From assembly GCA_020852275.1 (NCBI GenBank), contig JADZBE010000039.1, positions 219,606 through 283,605 of the forward strand: a stretch of 64,000 nucleotides of DNA, given 5' to 3'. A program made the translations under genes and the position numbers. Below, piece after piece: positions 27,991 to 36,673 of this stretch (within the stretch, counting starts at the first letter, position 1; each line of letters starts with the position of its first letter). The notes below the pieces were generated by a model that was given only the letters and a program-made list of their open reading frames with translations, searched no databases and was not told the origin of the DNA. Source of the DNA: Phycisphaerales bacterium. Its GTDB lineage: Bacteria > Planctomycetota > Phycisphaerae > UBA1845.

Positions 27991-29082
27991 CTATTGGCAG
28001 GTGAAGCTCGCGCTTGCCGCCGCGCCGCAGTCCCACTCGGCCGCCACCGAATGTCTGCCGACGAGGTCGGCGAATTTGGCGCGCCCCTTCCCTTCCTCAT
28101 TGAGTGTGCCGCAGCGCTGTCGATTTCCGTCCAGGGTGACGCAGAAATCCTGCCCCGGTGTGCCGCCGATCAGCACAACCTTCCCCGTGCCGAGCTTGCA
28201 CACGGCTTTCTTGATCCGCTCCTGCCCGGTGCAGTTGGCCGGTTCGCCGAAGAAGGCGGCCATCCAGCCAAACGGATCGGGGCACTTGCCCGAATTGGAA
28301 CTTGAGCACTCTCCAGGTTCAAACTCAAGATCGAGGTCGCGGTCGGAGCGGCCGCTCGGACCCGTGTAGCCGCGGGCGCCTTCGGGGGTACCCCAGATCA
28401 TGAACTGCCCGCACGTGGCGAGTTCGATCCGCGGCTCGACCTGCTTGGCCATGATCAGAGTGAAGGCGCCCTCGCCGTCCGCGGGCAGCGGCAGGTTCAG
28501 ACCCAGACCGCACACGTTGACGTCGGCGGTGAAATAGCTTCCGGCGTTGCAGGGCAAGCTGCCGAAATCGAGAACCAGCCCGTCGTTCAGGCCCGTGACG
28601 CCTTTCTCCGCGCAAGGCGTGCCGAAATCTTCCGCCGTGCGGATGATGATGTAGCAGGACTCCTCGCCGCTGCCGCCGCAGTACCAGTACCAGGCGGTGA
28701 GCACGCGCTCCCAATTCTTCCCGCCGCAGCCGTCCACCATGCGCATGTCGTCCGCCACGGGCACGGCGCAATAGCTGACACCGTAGAACCAGCGGTAGTT
28801 GCCCATGCCGCACGGGTCGTCGAATCCGCAATTGCTTTGGCTGTACAGCCCGAAGGCGTCAAAACAGACGTTGTCGCACGAGCCGCAGTCGTCCACCGGA
28901 TGTGAGCCGCCGTAGTCGATCCACTCTCCAATCGCCCCGGTGGCCGAGTCGATCGGCGCCACCCGCAGGGGCGAGACGGAAACCGCCCGAGAGGCCTCCA
29001 TTCGTTGAAGTTCCTGCGCTGCGGCGGCGGCCGCCGAGCCGAGGATTACCAGTCCCACAACAATTGTTGAGTTCTTGGGCAT
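27991..29082 (-). CDS. Secreted Cys-rich protein with the Kelch-type C-terminal domain
   Basis: 363 residues. GGAGGG upstream and a signal peptide (PKNSTIVVGLVILGSAAAAAAQ) fix the start at ATG 29082. The main body is rich in Cys, Trp, Tyr and Gly (CGSCDNVCFDAF, WYWYCGGSGEESCY) and of unknown fold. From about residue 284 to the end is a clear divergent copy of the C-terminal domain of the three Kelch proteins: CTGQERIKKAVC, GTLNEEGKGRAKF, SVAAEWDCGA and a final Cys. It lacks Kelch repeats, so the C-terminal domain is an independent module. Surroundings give no functional hint. Confidence 0.82.
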   Translation of the reverse strand: MPKNSTIVVGLVILGSAAAAAAQELQRMEASRAVSVSPLRVAPIDSATGAIGEWIDYGGSHPVDDCGSCDNVCFDAFGLYSQSNCGFDDPCGMGNYRWFYGVSYCAVPVADDMRMVDGCGGKNWERVLTAWYWYCGGSGEESCYIIIRTAEDFGTPCAEKGVTGLNDGLVLDFGSLPCNAGSYFTADVNVCGLGLNLPLPADGEGAFTLIMAKQVEPRIELATCGQFMIWGTPEGARGYTGPSGRSDRDLDLEFEPGECSSSNSGKCPDPFGWMAAFFGEPANCTGQERIKKAVCKLGTGKVVLIGGTPGQDFCVTLDGNRQRCGTLNEEGKGRAKFADLVGRHSVAAEWDCGAAASASFTCQ

Positions 29083-29183
29083 GACATTCCCTCCAGAGGT
29101 GGGAACTTTTGGTTTGGCTGCGCGAACGGAGGCGAGTCCCCAATATTCGCCCCGGGCGCCCTGAGGCTGCTGCGGAAACACGT

Positions 29184-29441
29184 GCACAGGTTACAAACCC
29201 GTGCTACATTCACCGGTTGGAAACCGGTGCCACAGGTTGAATACCTGTGCCGCATCCACCGGTTGGAAACCGGTGCCACAGGTTGAATACCTGTGCCGCA
29301 TCCACCGGTTGGAAACCGGTGCCACAGGTTGAAAACCTGTGCCGCATCCACCGATTGGAAACCCGTGCCACAGGTTGAAAACCTGTGCCACAGGTTGAAA
29401 ACCTGTGCCGCATCCACCGATTGGAAACCGGTGCCACATTC
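29184..29441. repeat. Tandem array of GGTTGGAAACC palindromes (46-bp unit)
   Basis: CACAGGTT recurs at 29231, 29277, 29323 and 29369, exactly 46 bp apart, each followed by GCCGCATCCACCG(G/A)TTGG. The two hairpins alternate as in the 27.7-kb array, but the spacing is different. Confidence 0.88.
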
Positions 29442-29464
29442 ACACGTGGCTCTGCAACACTCCT

Positions 29465-30244
29465 CTACGACGACGCTACGCGCTGCAGCAGCGCGGGCAT
29501 GATCTCGCCCGCCTTGCCGGACAGCACGGCATCCGCCTCTTTGGACAGCGGCGTGCGCTGCGGGTTGATCTCCACGACAAACGCCCCGCGCGCCGCCGCA
29601 AGATGCGCCAACCCCGCGGCCGGGTACACGACCGCGCTGGTGCCGATGACGAGCATCACGTCGCAGCGACAAACGGCCTGCTCGGCGCGGCGCACCGCCC
29701 AGTCGGGCAGCATTTCGCCGAACCAGACCACGCCGGGCCGCAATCGCCCCGCGCACTTCGGGCAGCGCGGATCGTCAGGAAAGGATGCCGCGGACGGATT
29801 CCCCGTCGCTCGCCAAGTCGCATCCGCCCACTCGTAGTGGGTACACCCTGTGCAAGTATTCAACCATATATTGCCATGCAATTCAATCGGGTTGGGGGTT
29901 CCCGCGCGGGCGTGGAGACCGTCCACGTTCTGCGTAATGAGGGCGAAATCGCGGCAGCGACGCTCCAGGTTGGCCAGGGCGTGGTGCGCGGCGTTGGGCG
30001 CGACGTCGAGGAGATTCCGCCGTCGGGCGTTGTAGAAACGCCAGACCAGCAGCGGATCGCGCGTGAAGCCCTCGGGCGTGCCCACGTCCTCGATGCGGTG
30101 TCCCTCCCAAAGCCCGCCGGCGTCCCGGAACGTCGGCACGCCGCTTTCCGCGGAGACGCCGGCGCCCGTCATGACCGCGACGCTGGAGGCTTTGCGTAAT
30201 CGGGCCGCGATCTCGTCGAGCTTGCCTTGAAGATGAGGCTCCAC
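29465..30244 (-). CDS. cobB: NAD-dependent protein deacylase, Sir2/CobB family
   Basis: 259-residue sirtuin removing acyl groups from lysines with NAD+. Motifs: GAGVSAESGVPTFR (27-40), QNVDGLH (105-111), catalytic His123 in ELHGN, and four zinc Cys (131, 134, 161, 164). Tyr71 and Arg74 in FYNARR correspond to the Tyr/Arg pair that class III sirtuins (CobB, SIRT5) use for succinyl or malonyl groups, so desuccinylase as well as deacetylase activity is likely. GTG start at 30244. The 3' end abuts a palindrome array. Confidence 0.95.
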   Translation of the reverse strand: MEPHLQGKLDEIAARLRKASSVAVMTGAGVSAESGVPTFRDAGGLWEGHRIEDVGTPEGFTRDPLLVWRFYNARRRNLLDVAPNAAHHALANLERRCRDFALITQNVDGLHARAGTPNPIELHGNIWLNTCTGCTHYEWADATWRATGNPSAASFPDDPRCPKCAGRLRPGVVWFGEMLPDWAVRRAEQAVCRCDVMLVIGTSAVVYPAAGLAHLAAARGAFVVEINPQRTPLSKEADAVLSGKAGEIMPALLQRVASS

Positions 30245-30302
30245 GGCGTGATTTTACACGATTGCGGTTGACATGGCAGCAGGCGGGTTCTGTAGTGCCC
30301 GC

Positions 30303-32390
30303 ATGTTGCGGCATCGAAAAACCTGTCTTCCGGGGCTTCTCGTTCTTGCCTGCATCGCCGGATGCGAACGCGCCATCATCCGCGAGGCGGACCGCGAGGT
30401 GTATTCGCTCATTCAGCGACGCCAGATCGACGCGCTGGGGGAGACGCATGATGCGCGGCTGGGAGATGAAACGGGGCTGGTGACGGGCGGCGGCGACCCC
30501 TACGCCCTTGTCCCGCACCCGACGGACGCGAAGCTGCCGCCGAGTTTCGGGCCTCGACCGGCGACCGCTGAGCCGACGGACGATGCGCAGGTGCCGAATC
30601 CCATGGAGGGACAACCCGAGGCGCCGGCTCCAGAGGACGGCGTGGGCGGTGCAGCGGATGCGGATGGGGCGGCGTCGCAGGACGGCGCCGGAGGCGGCGC
30701 GCCGTCCGACAGTCCGAGCGCGGGCGTCGAGAGCACGAACGGCCACCTGGGGGCGGGGTCCGGCATGTCCGGCAGCGGCGCACCAACGGCTGTGCAGGAG
30801 GCTGCCTCCACGACATCGGACGCGACGCAGACGCCCCCTGAGCCTGCGGCTCCACCTTCCGCCGACGCCCCGCGCCCTGCGGATGCAGCGCCACCTTCTT
30901 CCGACACGCCGCCGCCTTCCGGTGAGGAACCTGCCGGCCAGTACCTCCGGTTTCAACCGCAAAGCCCCCTGTCGCTTGCGGAGACAATCTCCTTCGCCAT
31001 GCGCCACGCGCGGCAGCTTCAGACGGCCAAGGAGGATCTGTATCTCGCCGCGCTGGACCTGACGCTGGAGCGGCACCTGTGGACGCCGCAGCTTTCGTCC
31101 ACGCTGAGCGCGGAGTTCGCCGACTACGGCCAAATCCGCGACTTCGACCGCGCCATGACGACAGTGGCGGAGGTGGCCGTGCGCCAGCGGCTGCCGATGG
31201 GCGGGGAGGTGACCGCGCGGATGCTGAGCACGCTGATGCGCGACCTGGGGGAGCACATCACCTCGGGTGAGACGGGGCAATTCATCATGGACGCGAACAT
31301 CCCGCTCTTCCGGGGGGGGGGGACCGTTGCTTATGAATCGCGCTACGCCGCCGAGCGGGAACTGATCTACGCGGTGCGCACGTACGAGCGTTTCCGGCGG
31401 CAGTTCGTGGTGCAGATCGCCTCGACGTACTTCGACCTTCAGCAGGCGCAGGCATCCATCATCAACGCCGAGGCCGCGCGCGAGGCGCTGGCGCTGAGCC
31501 ACCAGCGGGCGCAGTCCTTTCAGCAGCACGACCGCATGGCGATCTTCGAGGTGACGCGCGTCGAGTCCAGCTTCCGCGCGGCGGAGAGCAATGTGCAGGA
31601 CGCCGTGGAGGGCTACGAATCGGCAAAGGATCAGTTCAAGATTCTGCTGGGCATGTCGGTCTCGCAGCCGTTCGACGTGGTTCCGCAGGGAGAGGATCCG
31701 CTCAGCGAGCAGATCGAGCGGCTCCTGCCCGAGGTGGACGAGGAGGAAGCGACCGCGGTGGCGCTGCGGTATCGGCTCGACCTGGTGACCGAGCTGGATC
31801 GCATCGACGACGCGCGGCGCGGCGTGACCATCGCGAAGAACGGGCTTCTGCCCGACTTGAACCTCACCGGCAGCATGGCCATCGCCACGGACCCAAACCA
31901 GAAAAACTCGATGTCGTACAATTCGGAGCGGACGACGTGGCGGGGCATGGTGGAGATGACGATCGACGACCGCAAGACGGAGCGGAATGCCTACCGCGAG
32001 TCGCTGGTGAACCTGCGCCGCGGCGAGCGCAACTACGAGGAAGCGAAGGAGAACGTCCGGGCCGACGTGCGCCGGGCGCTGCGCCGCATCGAGCAGGCCC
32101 GCGCCAACCGGGAAATCCAGAATGTCAGCGTCGCCGCCAACGTGCAGCGGTACCAGGGAGCGGAAGAACTGAACAAGAAAGGCCGCGCGACGAACCAGGA
32201 CCTCGTCGATGCGCAGAACGAGCTGCTCGACGCGCGCAACCGCCTGGCCGCGGCGTTCGCGCAGTATCGCGCCGCCATCCTCGAATTCCGTCTCGCCACG
32301 GACACGCTGCGCATCGACGACGACGGACGGCTGCAGTGGGATGCGGCCGGCGCCGCGGAGTCCGGCAACCCAGCGGCGAACGGGAGCTGA
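30303..32390 (+). CDS. TolC-family outer membrane lipoprotein
   Basis: 695 residues. The N-terminus CLPGLLVLACIAGC is a lipoprotein signal with a lipobox Cys, so ATG 30303 is preferred over an in-frame ATG at 30273. A low-complexity Pro/Ala/Asp-rich linker (about 70-215) leads to the outer-membrane efflux protein domain: long amphipathic helices in two halves (SLAETISFAMRHARQLQTAKEDLYL..., then RYRLDLVTELDRIDDARRGV...). This is the duct-forming part of tripartite exporters. No inner-membrane pump or adaptor gene is next to it, so the partner is encoded elsewhere. The long disordered linker before the barrel is unusual. Confidence 0.9.
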   Translation: MLRHRKTCLPGLLVLACIAGCERAIIREADREVYSLIQRRQIDALGETHDARLGDETGLVTGGGDPYALVPHPTDAKLPPSFGPRPATAEPTDDAQVPNPMEGQPEAPAPEDGVGGAADADGAASQDGAGGGAPSDSPSAGVESTNGHLGAGSGMSGSGAPTAVQEAASTTSDATQTPPEPAAPPSADAPRPADAAPPSSDTPPPSGEEPAGQYLRFQPQSPLSLAETISFAMRHARQLQTAKEDLYLAALDLTLERHLWTPQLSSTLSAEFADYGQIRDFDRAMTTVAEVAVRQRLPMGGEVTARMLSTLMRDLGEHITSGETGQFIMDANIPLFRGGGTVAYESRYAAERELIYAVRTYERFRRQFVVQIASTYFDLQQAQASIINAEAAREALALSHQRAQSFQQHDRMAIFEVTRVESSFRAAESNVQDAVEGYESAKDQFKILLGMSVSQPFDVVPQGEDPLSEQIERLLPEVDEEEATAVALRYRLDLVTELDRIDDARRGVTIAKNGLLPDLNLTGSMAIATDPNQKNSMSYNSERTTWRGMVEMTIDDRKTERNAYRESLVNLRRGERNYEEAKENVRADVRRALRRIEQARANREIQNVSVAANVQRYQGAEELNKKGRATNQDLVDAQNELLDARNRLAAAFAQYRAAILEFRLATDTLRIDDDGRLQWDAAGAAESGNPAANGS

Positions 32391-32411
32391 GAAAAGGGCG
32401 GCGATTGCGAG

Positions 32412-32484
32412 AGCCACCGGTCGGATTCGAACCGACGACCTGCGGTTTACAAAACCGCTGCTCTGCCAACTGAGCTACGGTGGC
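32412..32484 (-). tRNA. tRNA-Thr (anticodon UGU)
   Basis: The minus-strand sequence folds as a full cloverleaf: acceptor GCCACCG with CGGTGGC, D arm GCTCAGTTGGCAGAGC, anticodon stem GCGGT/ACCGC with loop TTTGTAA, T arm GTCGGTTCGAATCCGAC, discriminator T. The loop places TGT at positions 34-36. CCA is not encoded. The TolC-like gene ends 21 bp away on the other strand. Confidence 0.96.
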
Positions 32485-32732
32485 GCGGCGCGACCATGCA
32501 GGAGGTCCGTTTGAGGGCGCTTTCGCTCTCCCGCGACGTTACAAGAGTTGCGGCGCGCCTGGGTTGCCTCCATCAAGCAGACTCGCTTAAGGTTCAATAT
32601 CAGGGTATGGAGACACGCGCTCAGATGCAAGGAACGGGTGCGGCGAGCCAGGGCTTCTCAATCATCCCCTTTCCCGGCTTCGGCGATCAACACGTTCCTT
32701 CTTTTTCGACGGGCAAGCAAGCTTCATCCACG

Positions 32733-32767
32733 CATGCTCACGCTGAGTACAGCGAGAGCATGCCACC
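32733..32767. repeat. Dispersed palindrome CATGCTC...GAGCATG, copy 1 of a close pair
   Basis: CATGCTC, 16-bp core ACGCTGAGTACAGCGA, GAGCATG, CCACC. The core is itself an imperfect palindrome (CGCTGAGTACAGCG). Confidence 0.75.
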
Positions 32768-32844
32768 TTGGCGAGAATAGAAGCGCCCTGCGGACAGGCT
32801 CAGGATGGCGGCCTCCCCTCGTCACATGCCTATGCACTTGGCAA

Positions 32845-32880
32845 CATGCTCACGCTGAGTACAGCGAGAGCATGCCACCC
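32845..32880. repeat. Dispersed palindrome CATGCTC...GAGCATG, copy 2 of a close pair
   Basis: Same sequence as the copy at 32733, including the core, 112 bp further on; a third, more diverged copy is at 16780. Confidence 0.75.
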
Positions 32881-32918
32881 GGCGAGCATTGAATGGCCCT
32901 GACCGGCGGGCGAGGTTT

Positions 32919-34427
32919 TCAGGGTCTCACTCTGGCCCCGGCGGTTTCGCTCGGCGCGCCATGTCCCCGGGCCCGTCCCACGGTGCAGGCCGTCGCGTGG
33001 CTTCGCAGCGGCAGGCTGACGACAAAGCAGGCGCCGGGGAAGTGAGTTTCGTCCAGCCGGATGTCGCCGCCGAGGAGGCGCGCCAGGCCGAGGGCAATGG
33101 GCAGTCCCAGACCGTGGTGCCCGTCTTCGCCCGAACGTGTGGCATCGCCGCGGACAAAGCGGTCGAAGATGCGGGCGCGCAGGGGCGCGGCGATGCCCGG
33201 TCCTTGATCGACGATGGCACATTCCACGCGGTCCGGTGTTAACGCGAAACCCACCTCGACAAGCTTGCCGTCCCGCCCGTGCTCGATCGCGTTGCTCAAG
33301 AGGTTCGCAAGGATCTGCGTGACCTTCGCGCGGTCCGAGTCAAGCTCAACGCCGCGGCAGTCCGCGCAGCGGAGGGCGACGCCGCGCGCCGCGGCCATCG
33401 GCTGCACCGTGGCGACGGCGTCCTCGACGATCGCATCCAGCGGCACGCGCTGAAGCCGGACCTCATCCACGCCCGCATCGAGCCGCGACAGCACCATCAC
33501 GTCGTCGAGCAGCGCGCTGAGCCGCCGCAGCGCCCCGCGGCACTGCTCCATCGCCGCGGCGTATTCCATCGCCGAGCGCTCACGTTGCAGCGAGACATCC
33601 AGCAAGGTTCTCATGCCGGCGACAGGCGTGCGCAAGTCGTGGGCGATGTCCGCCGTCAGACAGCGCTGGCGATGCAGCTCTTCCCGAATGCGCCCGAGCA
33701 GGCGGTCTATGGTCGAAATGACGGGTTGCAACTCGATCGGAACGGACGTTGCGCTGACCTGAAGATGCGGGTTCTCCGGCATGACTCGACCAAGGTCGGC
33801 CGCGACGAGTTGCAGCGGGCGCAGGCCTCGCCGCACGGCGAACGCTCCGCCCGCCAGCGCCAGCAGCATGGCGGCCGCGGACACGGCGATGAGACCGGAC
33901 GTGAGCCGCCGCAGCGTCGCCTGGAGCGGTGCGAGGGGCCGGGCGACGAAGACGAATGCGCCGATCGGTCTGACGGCCGAATCCTCGTCCAGTTCGTCTT
34001 CATCCGGGCGCACCACTCGGCGCAAGCTCGCCACTCGGCACTCCCGTTGATCCGGGAAGAGGCGAAGTGTGCGGCAGGTGGCGGTATAAGCCGGCGCGTC
34101 GGGCGTGATGGCCTCGATGAGCGACTGGTCTTCCGCCAGCGCCGGGGATGAGAACACGACGCCGCCATGTGTCGCCAGGATGAGCACGAATGCATCGGCC
34201 GAGAGCGCCTCGCCCGCGTCGCCCGGCGCCTGCTCGAAGGCCAGCCGGCCCTCGTCGATCTCCAGGCGGCTGGCGACGGCCAGCAGTTCAGCCTGCAGCC
34301 CGTCGTCCATCGCCGCGTACAGCGCCCGCTTCATCATCAGCCACGCCAGCGCGCAGGTGAGGGCAACAATGACCATCAGCGTGGCAAGATAGAACGCCAG
34401 CAGGCGGCGCGTCAGGGAGCGGTGCAT
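32919..34427 (-). CDS. Two-component sensor histidine kinase
   Basis: 502-residue membrane kinase. N-terminal helix LLAFYLATLMVIVALTCALAW, a periplasmic sensor part of about 130 residues, second helix (LIAVSAAAMLLALAGGAFAV), HAMP linker (RRGLRPLQLVAADLGRV), HisKA box DIAHDLRTPVAG with the phospho-accepting His near residue 263, then an HATPase_c domain with N box (NLLSNAIEHG), G1 (DQGPGIA) and a GLGLPIA G2 motif. It starts inside the last 16 bp of the response-regulator gene, so the pair is one transcript. The signal sensed is unknown. Confidence 0.94.
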   Translation of the reverse strand: MHRSLTRRLLAFYLATLMVIVALTCALAWLMMKRALYAAMDDGLQAELLAVASRLEIDEGRLAFEQAPGDAGEALSADAFVLILATHGGVVFSSPALAEDQSLIEAITPDAPAYTATCRTLRLFPDQRECRVASLRRVVRPDEDELDEDSAVRPIGAFVFVARPLAPLQATLRRLTSGLIAVSAAAMLLALAGGAFAVRRGLRPLQLVAADLGRVMPENPHLQVSATSVPIELQPVISTIDRLLGRIREELHRQRCLTADIAHDLRTPVAGMRTLLDVSLQRERSAMEYAAAMEQCRGALRRLSALLDDVMVLSRLDAGVDEVRLQRVPLDAIVEDAVATVQPMAAARGVALRCADCRGVELDSDRAKVTQILANLLSNAIEHGRDGKLVEVGFALTPDRVECAIVDQGPGIAAPLRARIFDRFVRGDATRSGEDGHHGLGLPIALGLARLLGGDIRLDETHFPGACFVVSLPLRSHATACTVGRARGHGAPSETAGARVRP

Positions 34428-35095
34428 GGCTCGCCTCGCAACATGTAGCCCTCGCCGCGGCGCGTGACGATCAGTGGGACGTTCCCGCGGTCGATCTTGC
34501 GGCGGAGGTAGGAGATGTACACGTCCACGACGTTGCTCGACCGGTCTTCCTCCGTTTCGTAGAGTTTCTCCCAGATCTCCAGGCGTGAGACCACGTGGTT
34601 GACGCGCAGGGCCAGCAGCTCCAGCAGGGCGAACTCGCGCGCGGTCAGGTCGAGGGGCTTGCCGTTGCGGCGGGCGCTGCGCTGGCCGAGGTCCACTTCC
34701 AGATCGGCCACGCGGATGATCGAGGAAGGCTGCGCGTAGGCGTGCCGCAGGAGCAGCCGCACGCGGGCGAGCAGCTCGGCGAAGTCGAAAGGTTTGATCA
34801 GGTAATCGTCCGCGCCGGTGTCCAGTCCGGCCACGACGTCGCGCGTGGCGTCGCGGGCGGTGAGCATGAGCACGGGCGTCTTGCCGCCGCGCAGGCGGTA
34901 ATCGCGCAAGAGGGTCAGCCCGTCCATGCCCGGCAGCATCCAGTCGAGGATGACGCCGTCGTACTCCGAGCCGCGCAGGAGGCGCGCCGCGTGCGGACCT
35001 TCACGCGCCCAGTCCAGCGCGTAGCCGTTCTCCCGCAGCCCCTGCGCGAGTGAGCGGCCCAGCAGATCGTCATCTTCAACCAGCAGCAGCTTCAC
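34412..35095 (-). CDS. OmpR-family response regulator
   Basis: 227 residues, DNA-binding partner of the overlapping histidine kinase. The receiver has acidic cluster EDDD (7-10), phospho-acceptor Asp51 (LDWMLPG), Thr79 and Lys101 (IKPFDF). The C-terminal winged helix has the usual LTAREFALLELLA and VDVYISYLRRKI motifs. GTG start at 35095. In planctomycetes and proteobacteria such pairs often sit beside PepSY-type or exported sensor partners; an exported PepSY-like protein is encoded 1.6 kb upstream, but a link is only inference. Confidence 0.95.
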   Translation of the reverse strand: MKLLLVEDDDLLGRSLAQGLRENGYALDWAREGPHAARLLRGSEYDGVILDWMLPGMDGLTLLRDYRLRGGKTPVLMLTARDATRDVVAGLDTGADDYLIKPFDFAELLARVRLLLRHAYAQPSSIIRVADLEVDLGQRSARRNGKPLDLTAREFALLELLALRVNHVVSRLEIWEKLYETEEDRSSNVVDVYISYLRRKIDRGNVPLIVTRRGEGYMLRGEPCTAP

Positions 35096-35328
35096 CGTGC
35101 GGTCGTCACTTTCCGTCGGTGGTCGTGTGGCGATATGCGGCAGGGACCGCCGTCGGGTCCGTTCGCCTCACGTCCCTCGTCTTCAGTTCGTCTCATTGTA
35201 CACCTCCCGCGTGGGGAAGCGGACGGCAGGGGGCTGCGGGAAGACAATGTCGGCGCCCGCGCGACGGGGGCGCTGTAGCCTCCATGCGCGCGGGAGCCGT
35301 GCAGGCTCGACTTGCCATTGGCTCTGGA

Positions 35329-36249
35329 TTACCGGATGTCGATCAGTTCAAGCCGGGCGCCGGTCTGCAGGTTGATCGTGAGCACCTGCCCGATGCCCGA
35401 GGCGTAGAACTTGTGCTCCCGTGCGTCCGGCTCGATGGGCGTGTAATCCTCGGTGAGCATGCAGCCGTCGAAATGTGCATACGGCACGTCCACGGACTCA
35501 ATCAAGCTCAGCACGCCGGCGACGTCTTCCGCGTTGCCCAGGTCGAACTCCTGGCGGTACACGTTGCCGGTCTGCGCGTCGGCCTGCATGATGATCCCCG
35601 GCTTGGCGCGGTGGACGCCGCCGATCCAGGAGCCGTCCACGTCCGTCAGCCAGCCGTCGTCGAAGTTCATGGCGATTTCCCCAAAGTACCAAACGTTGCC
35701 GCGCGCGTCCTGGGCATACCAGTCCAGCGTGTCCTCGATCACCACGCCGTTCAGCGCAACGACGTCGTGCACCTGAATGCACGTCACGCCGAGGATCACG
35801 CGCGTATCGTGCGTCACCGTCAGCTCCTGGTGCTCGACGCCTTCGTCGTCATGCTGCTCATAGACGTAGGTCGTGCCGGGCGTGAGCGGGAAGTAGGGGT
35901 TGTCCACGCCGGCCACGAAGTCCGACGGGTCGATGCCCGGATCATAGGCGTCCGCGCCGAGGACTTCACACAGATCTTTGCGAGCTTCGAACTGGTCGTC
36001 GCAGTCCTCAAGCTGCTCCATGCGGGCTGCCCGCGCCTCCTGCTTGCACGCTCTGCGCGCTTCCGCGTCCATGATGTTCTCACACTTGGCCGATTCAAGG
36101 TAGAAATCCGCCCTCGCCTGCTGCCGGCACGAGTCGCGCACGTCCTCCGACGTGTCGGTGCAAATCTCTTCCCCATAAATCGCAGCCGCAGTCATCATGA
36201 TCCCAACACCCATCACACGTTTCGCCCGTTGCGCGCTTGCGCCCTTCAT
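35329..36249 (-). CDS. Exported hypothetical protein
   Basis: 306 residues. AAAGGAG seven bases before the ATG at 36249 makes that the best start; the frame is open further up. Signal sequence (RAKRVMGVGIMMTAAAIYG), then a Cys-rich charged helical part (residues about 25-95: CRQQARADF, CKQEARAARMEQLEDCDDQF), then a beta-rich domain with NPYFPLTPGTTYVYEQ and DWYAQDARGNVWYFGE. This C-terminal type recurs in uncharacterised bacterial proteins of soil and water bacteria. No enzymatic residues are recognised. Confidence 0.75.
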   Translation of the reverse strand: MKGASAQRAKRVMGVGIMMTAAAIYGEEICTDTSEDVRDSCRQQARADFYLESAKCENIMDAEARRACKQEARAARMEQLEDCDDQFEARKDLCEVLGADAYDPGIDPSDFVAGVDNPYFPLTPGTTYVYEQHDDEGVEHQELTVTHDTRVILGVTCIQVHDVVALNGVVIEDTLDWYAQDARGNVWYFGEIAMNFDDGWLTDVDGSWIGGVHRAKPGIIMQADAQTGNVYRQEFDLGNAEDVAGVLSLIESVDVPYAHFDGCMLTEDYTPIEPDAREHKFYASGIGQVLTINLQTGARLELIDIR

Positions 36250-36673
36250 GGCCATGCTCCTTTCAGTTGACGTTTGCAAGACCCCCGCGGACCGACCGCA
36301 GGGTCGTTCTTCATCTGTTACTGCCGTTTTCCCGAATGCCTCGTTCTTCCCACGTCTCTGTCTGCAAGCTCACAAGGGGTGCCCGTGAGCATTCCGTCTC
36401 TGCGCCCTCTGCGTCCTCTGCGGATAATTCTGTGTCCGCAGAGGACGCAGAGGGCGCAGAGGAAGAAACAGTGTCGTTTGAATTCCGGAAATCGGCAACG
36501 AGTCTGAAGTGCATTCGTTCCATCAGCGCAGACCGGAAGCGCCCGGCGTGTGGAACGCGCGCCAAACCACCCAGTCTCAGGTGCGCGATTCCCGCCGTTC
36601 AATAAGTGTTACGAGAAGCAGTTTCCACAAACTTCGCAGGATGCGCTGAAAACCGGAAGTCGTCGGACTTTAA
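36250..36673. other. Gene-free spacer (424 bp) with a long perfect hairpin
   Basis: Carries the inverted repeat at 36398-36461. No other gene or RNA is supported. Confidence 0.6.
36398..36461. repeat. 27-bp perfect inverted repeat with 10-nt loop
   Basis: The left arm 36398-36424 (CTCTGCGCCCTCTGCGTCCT, then CTGCGGA) is the exact reverse complement of the right arm 36435-36461; loop TAATTCTGTG. The arms are built from the unit CGCAGAGG, a repeat also known from many other environmental genomes. No T-tract follows on either strand, so it is not an ordinary terminator. Confidence 0.9.

Larger units (their letters stand above)
32485..32918. other. Gene-free spacer (434 bp) with two CATGCTC palindromes
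   Basis: No gene is supported. Two near-identical hairpin elements lie at 32733-32767 and 32845-32880. The tRNA-Thr promoter should lie just beyond 32484; I cannot mark its boxes with confidence. Confidence 0.6.

Noticed and set aside
27715..29441. Possible CRISPR arrays
   Set aside because: Repeats are palindromes, and the sequence between them is repeated as well; no unique spacers and no cas genes.
29883..32417. 844-codon minus-strand frame opposite the TolC-like gene
   Set aside because: Antisense shadow; the plus strand has a lipobox, linker and OEP domain.
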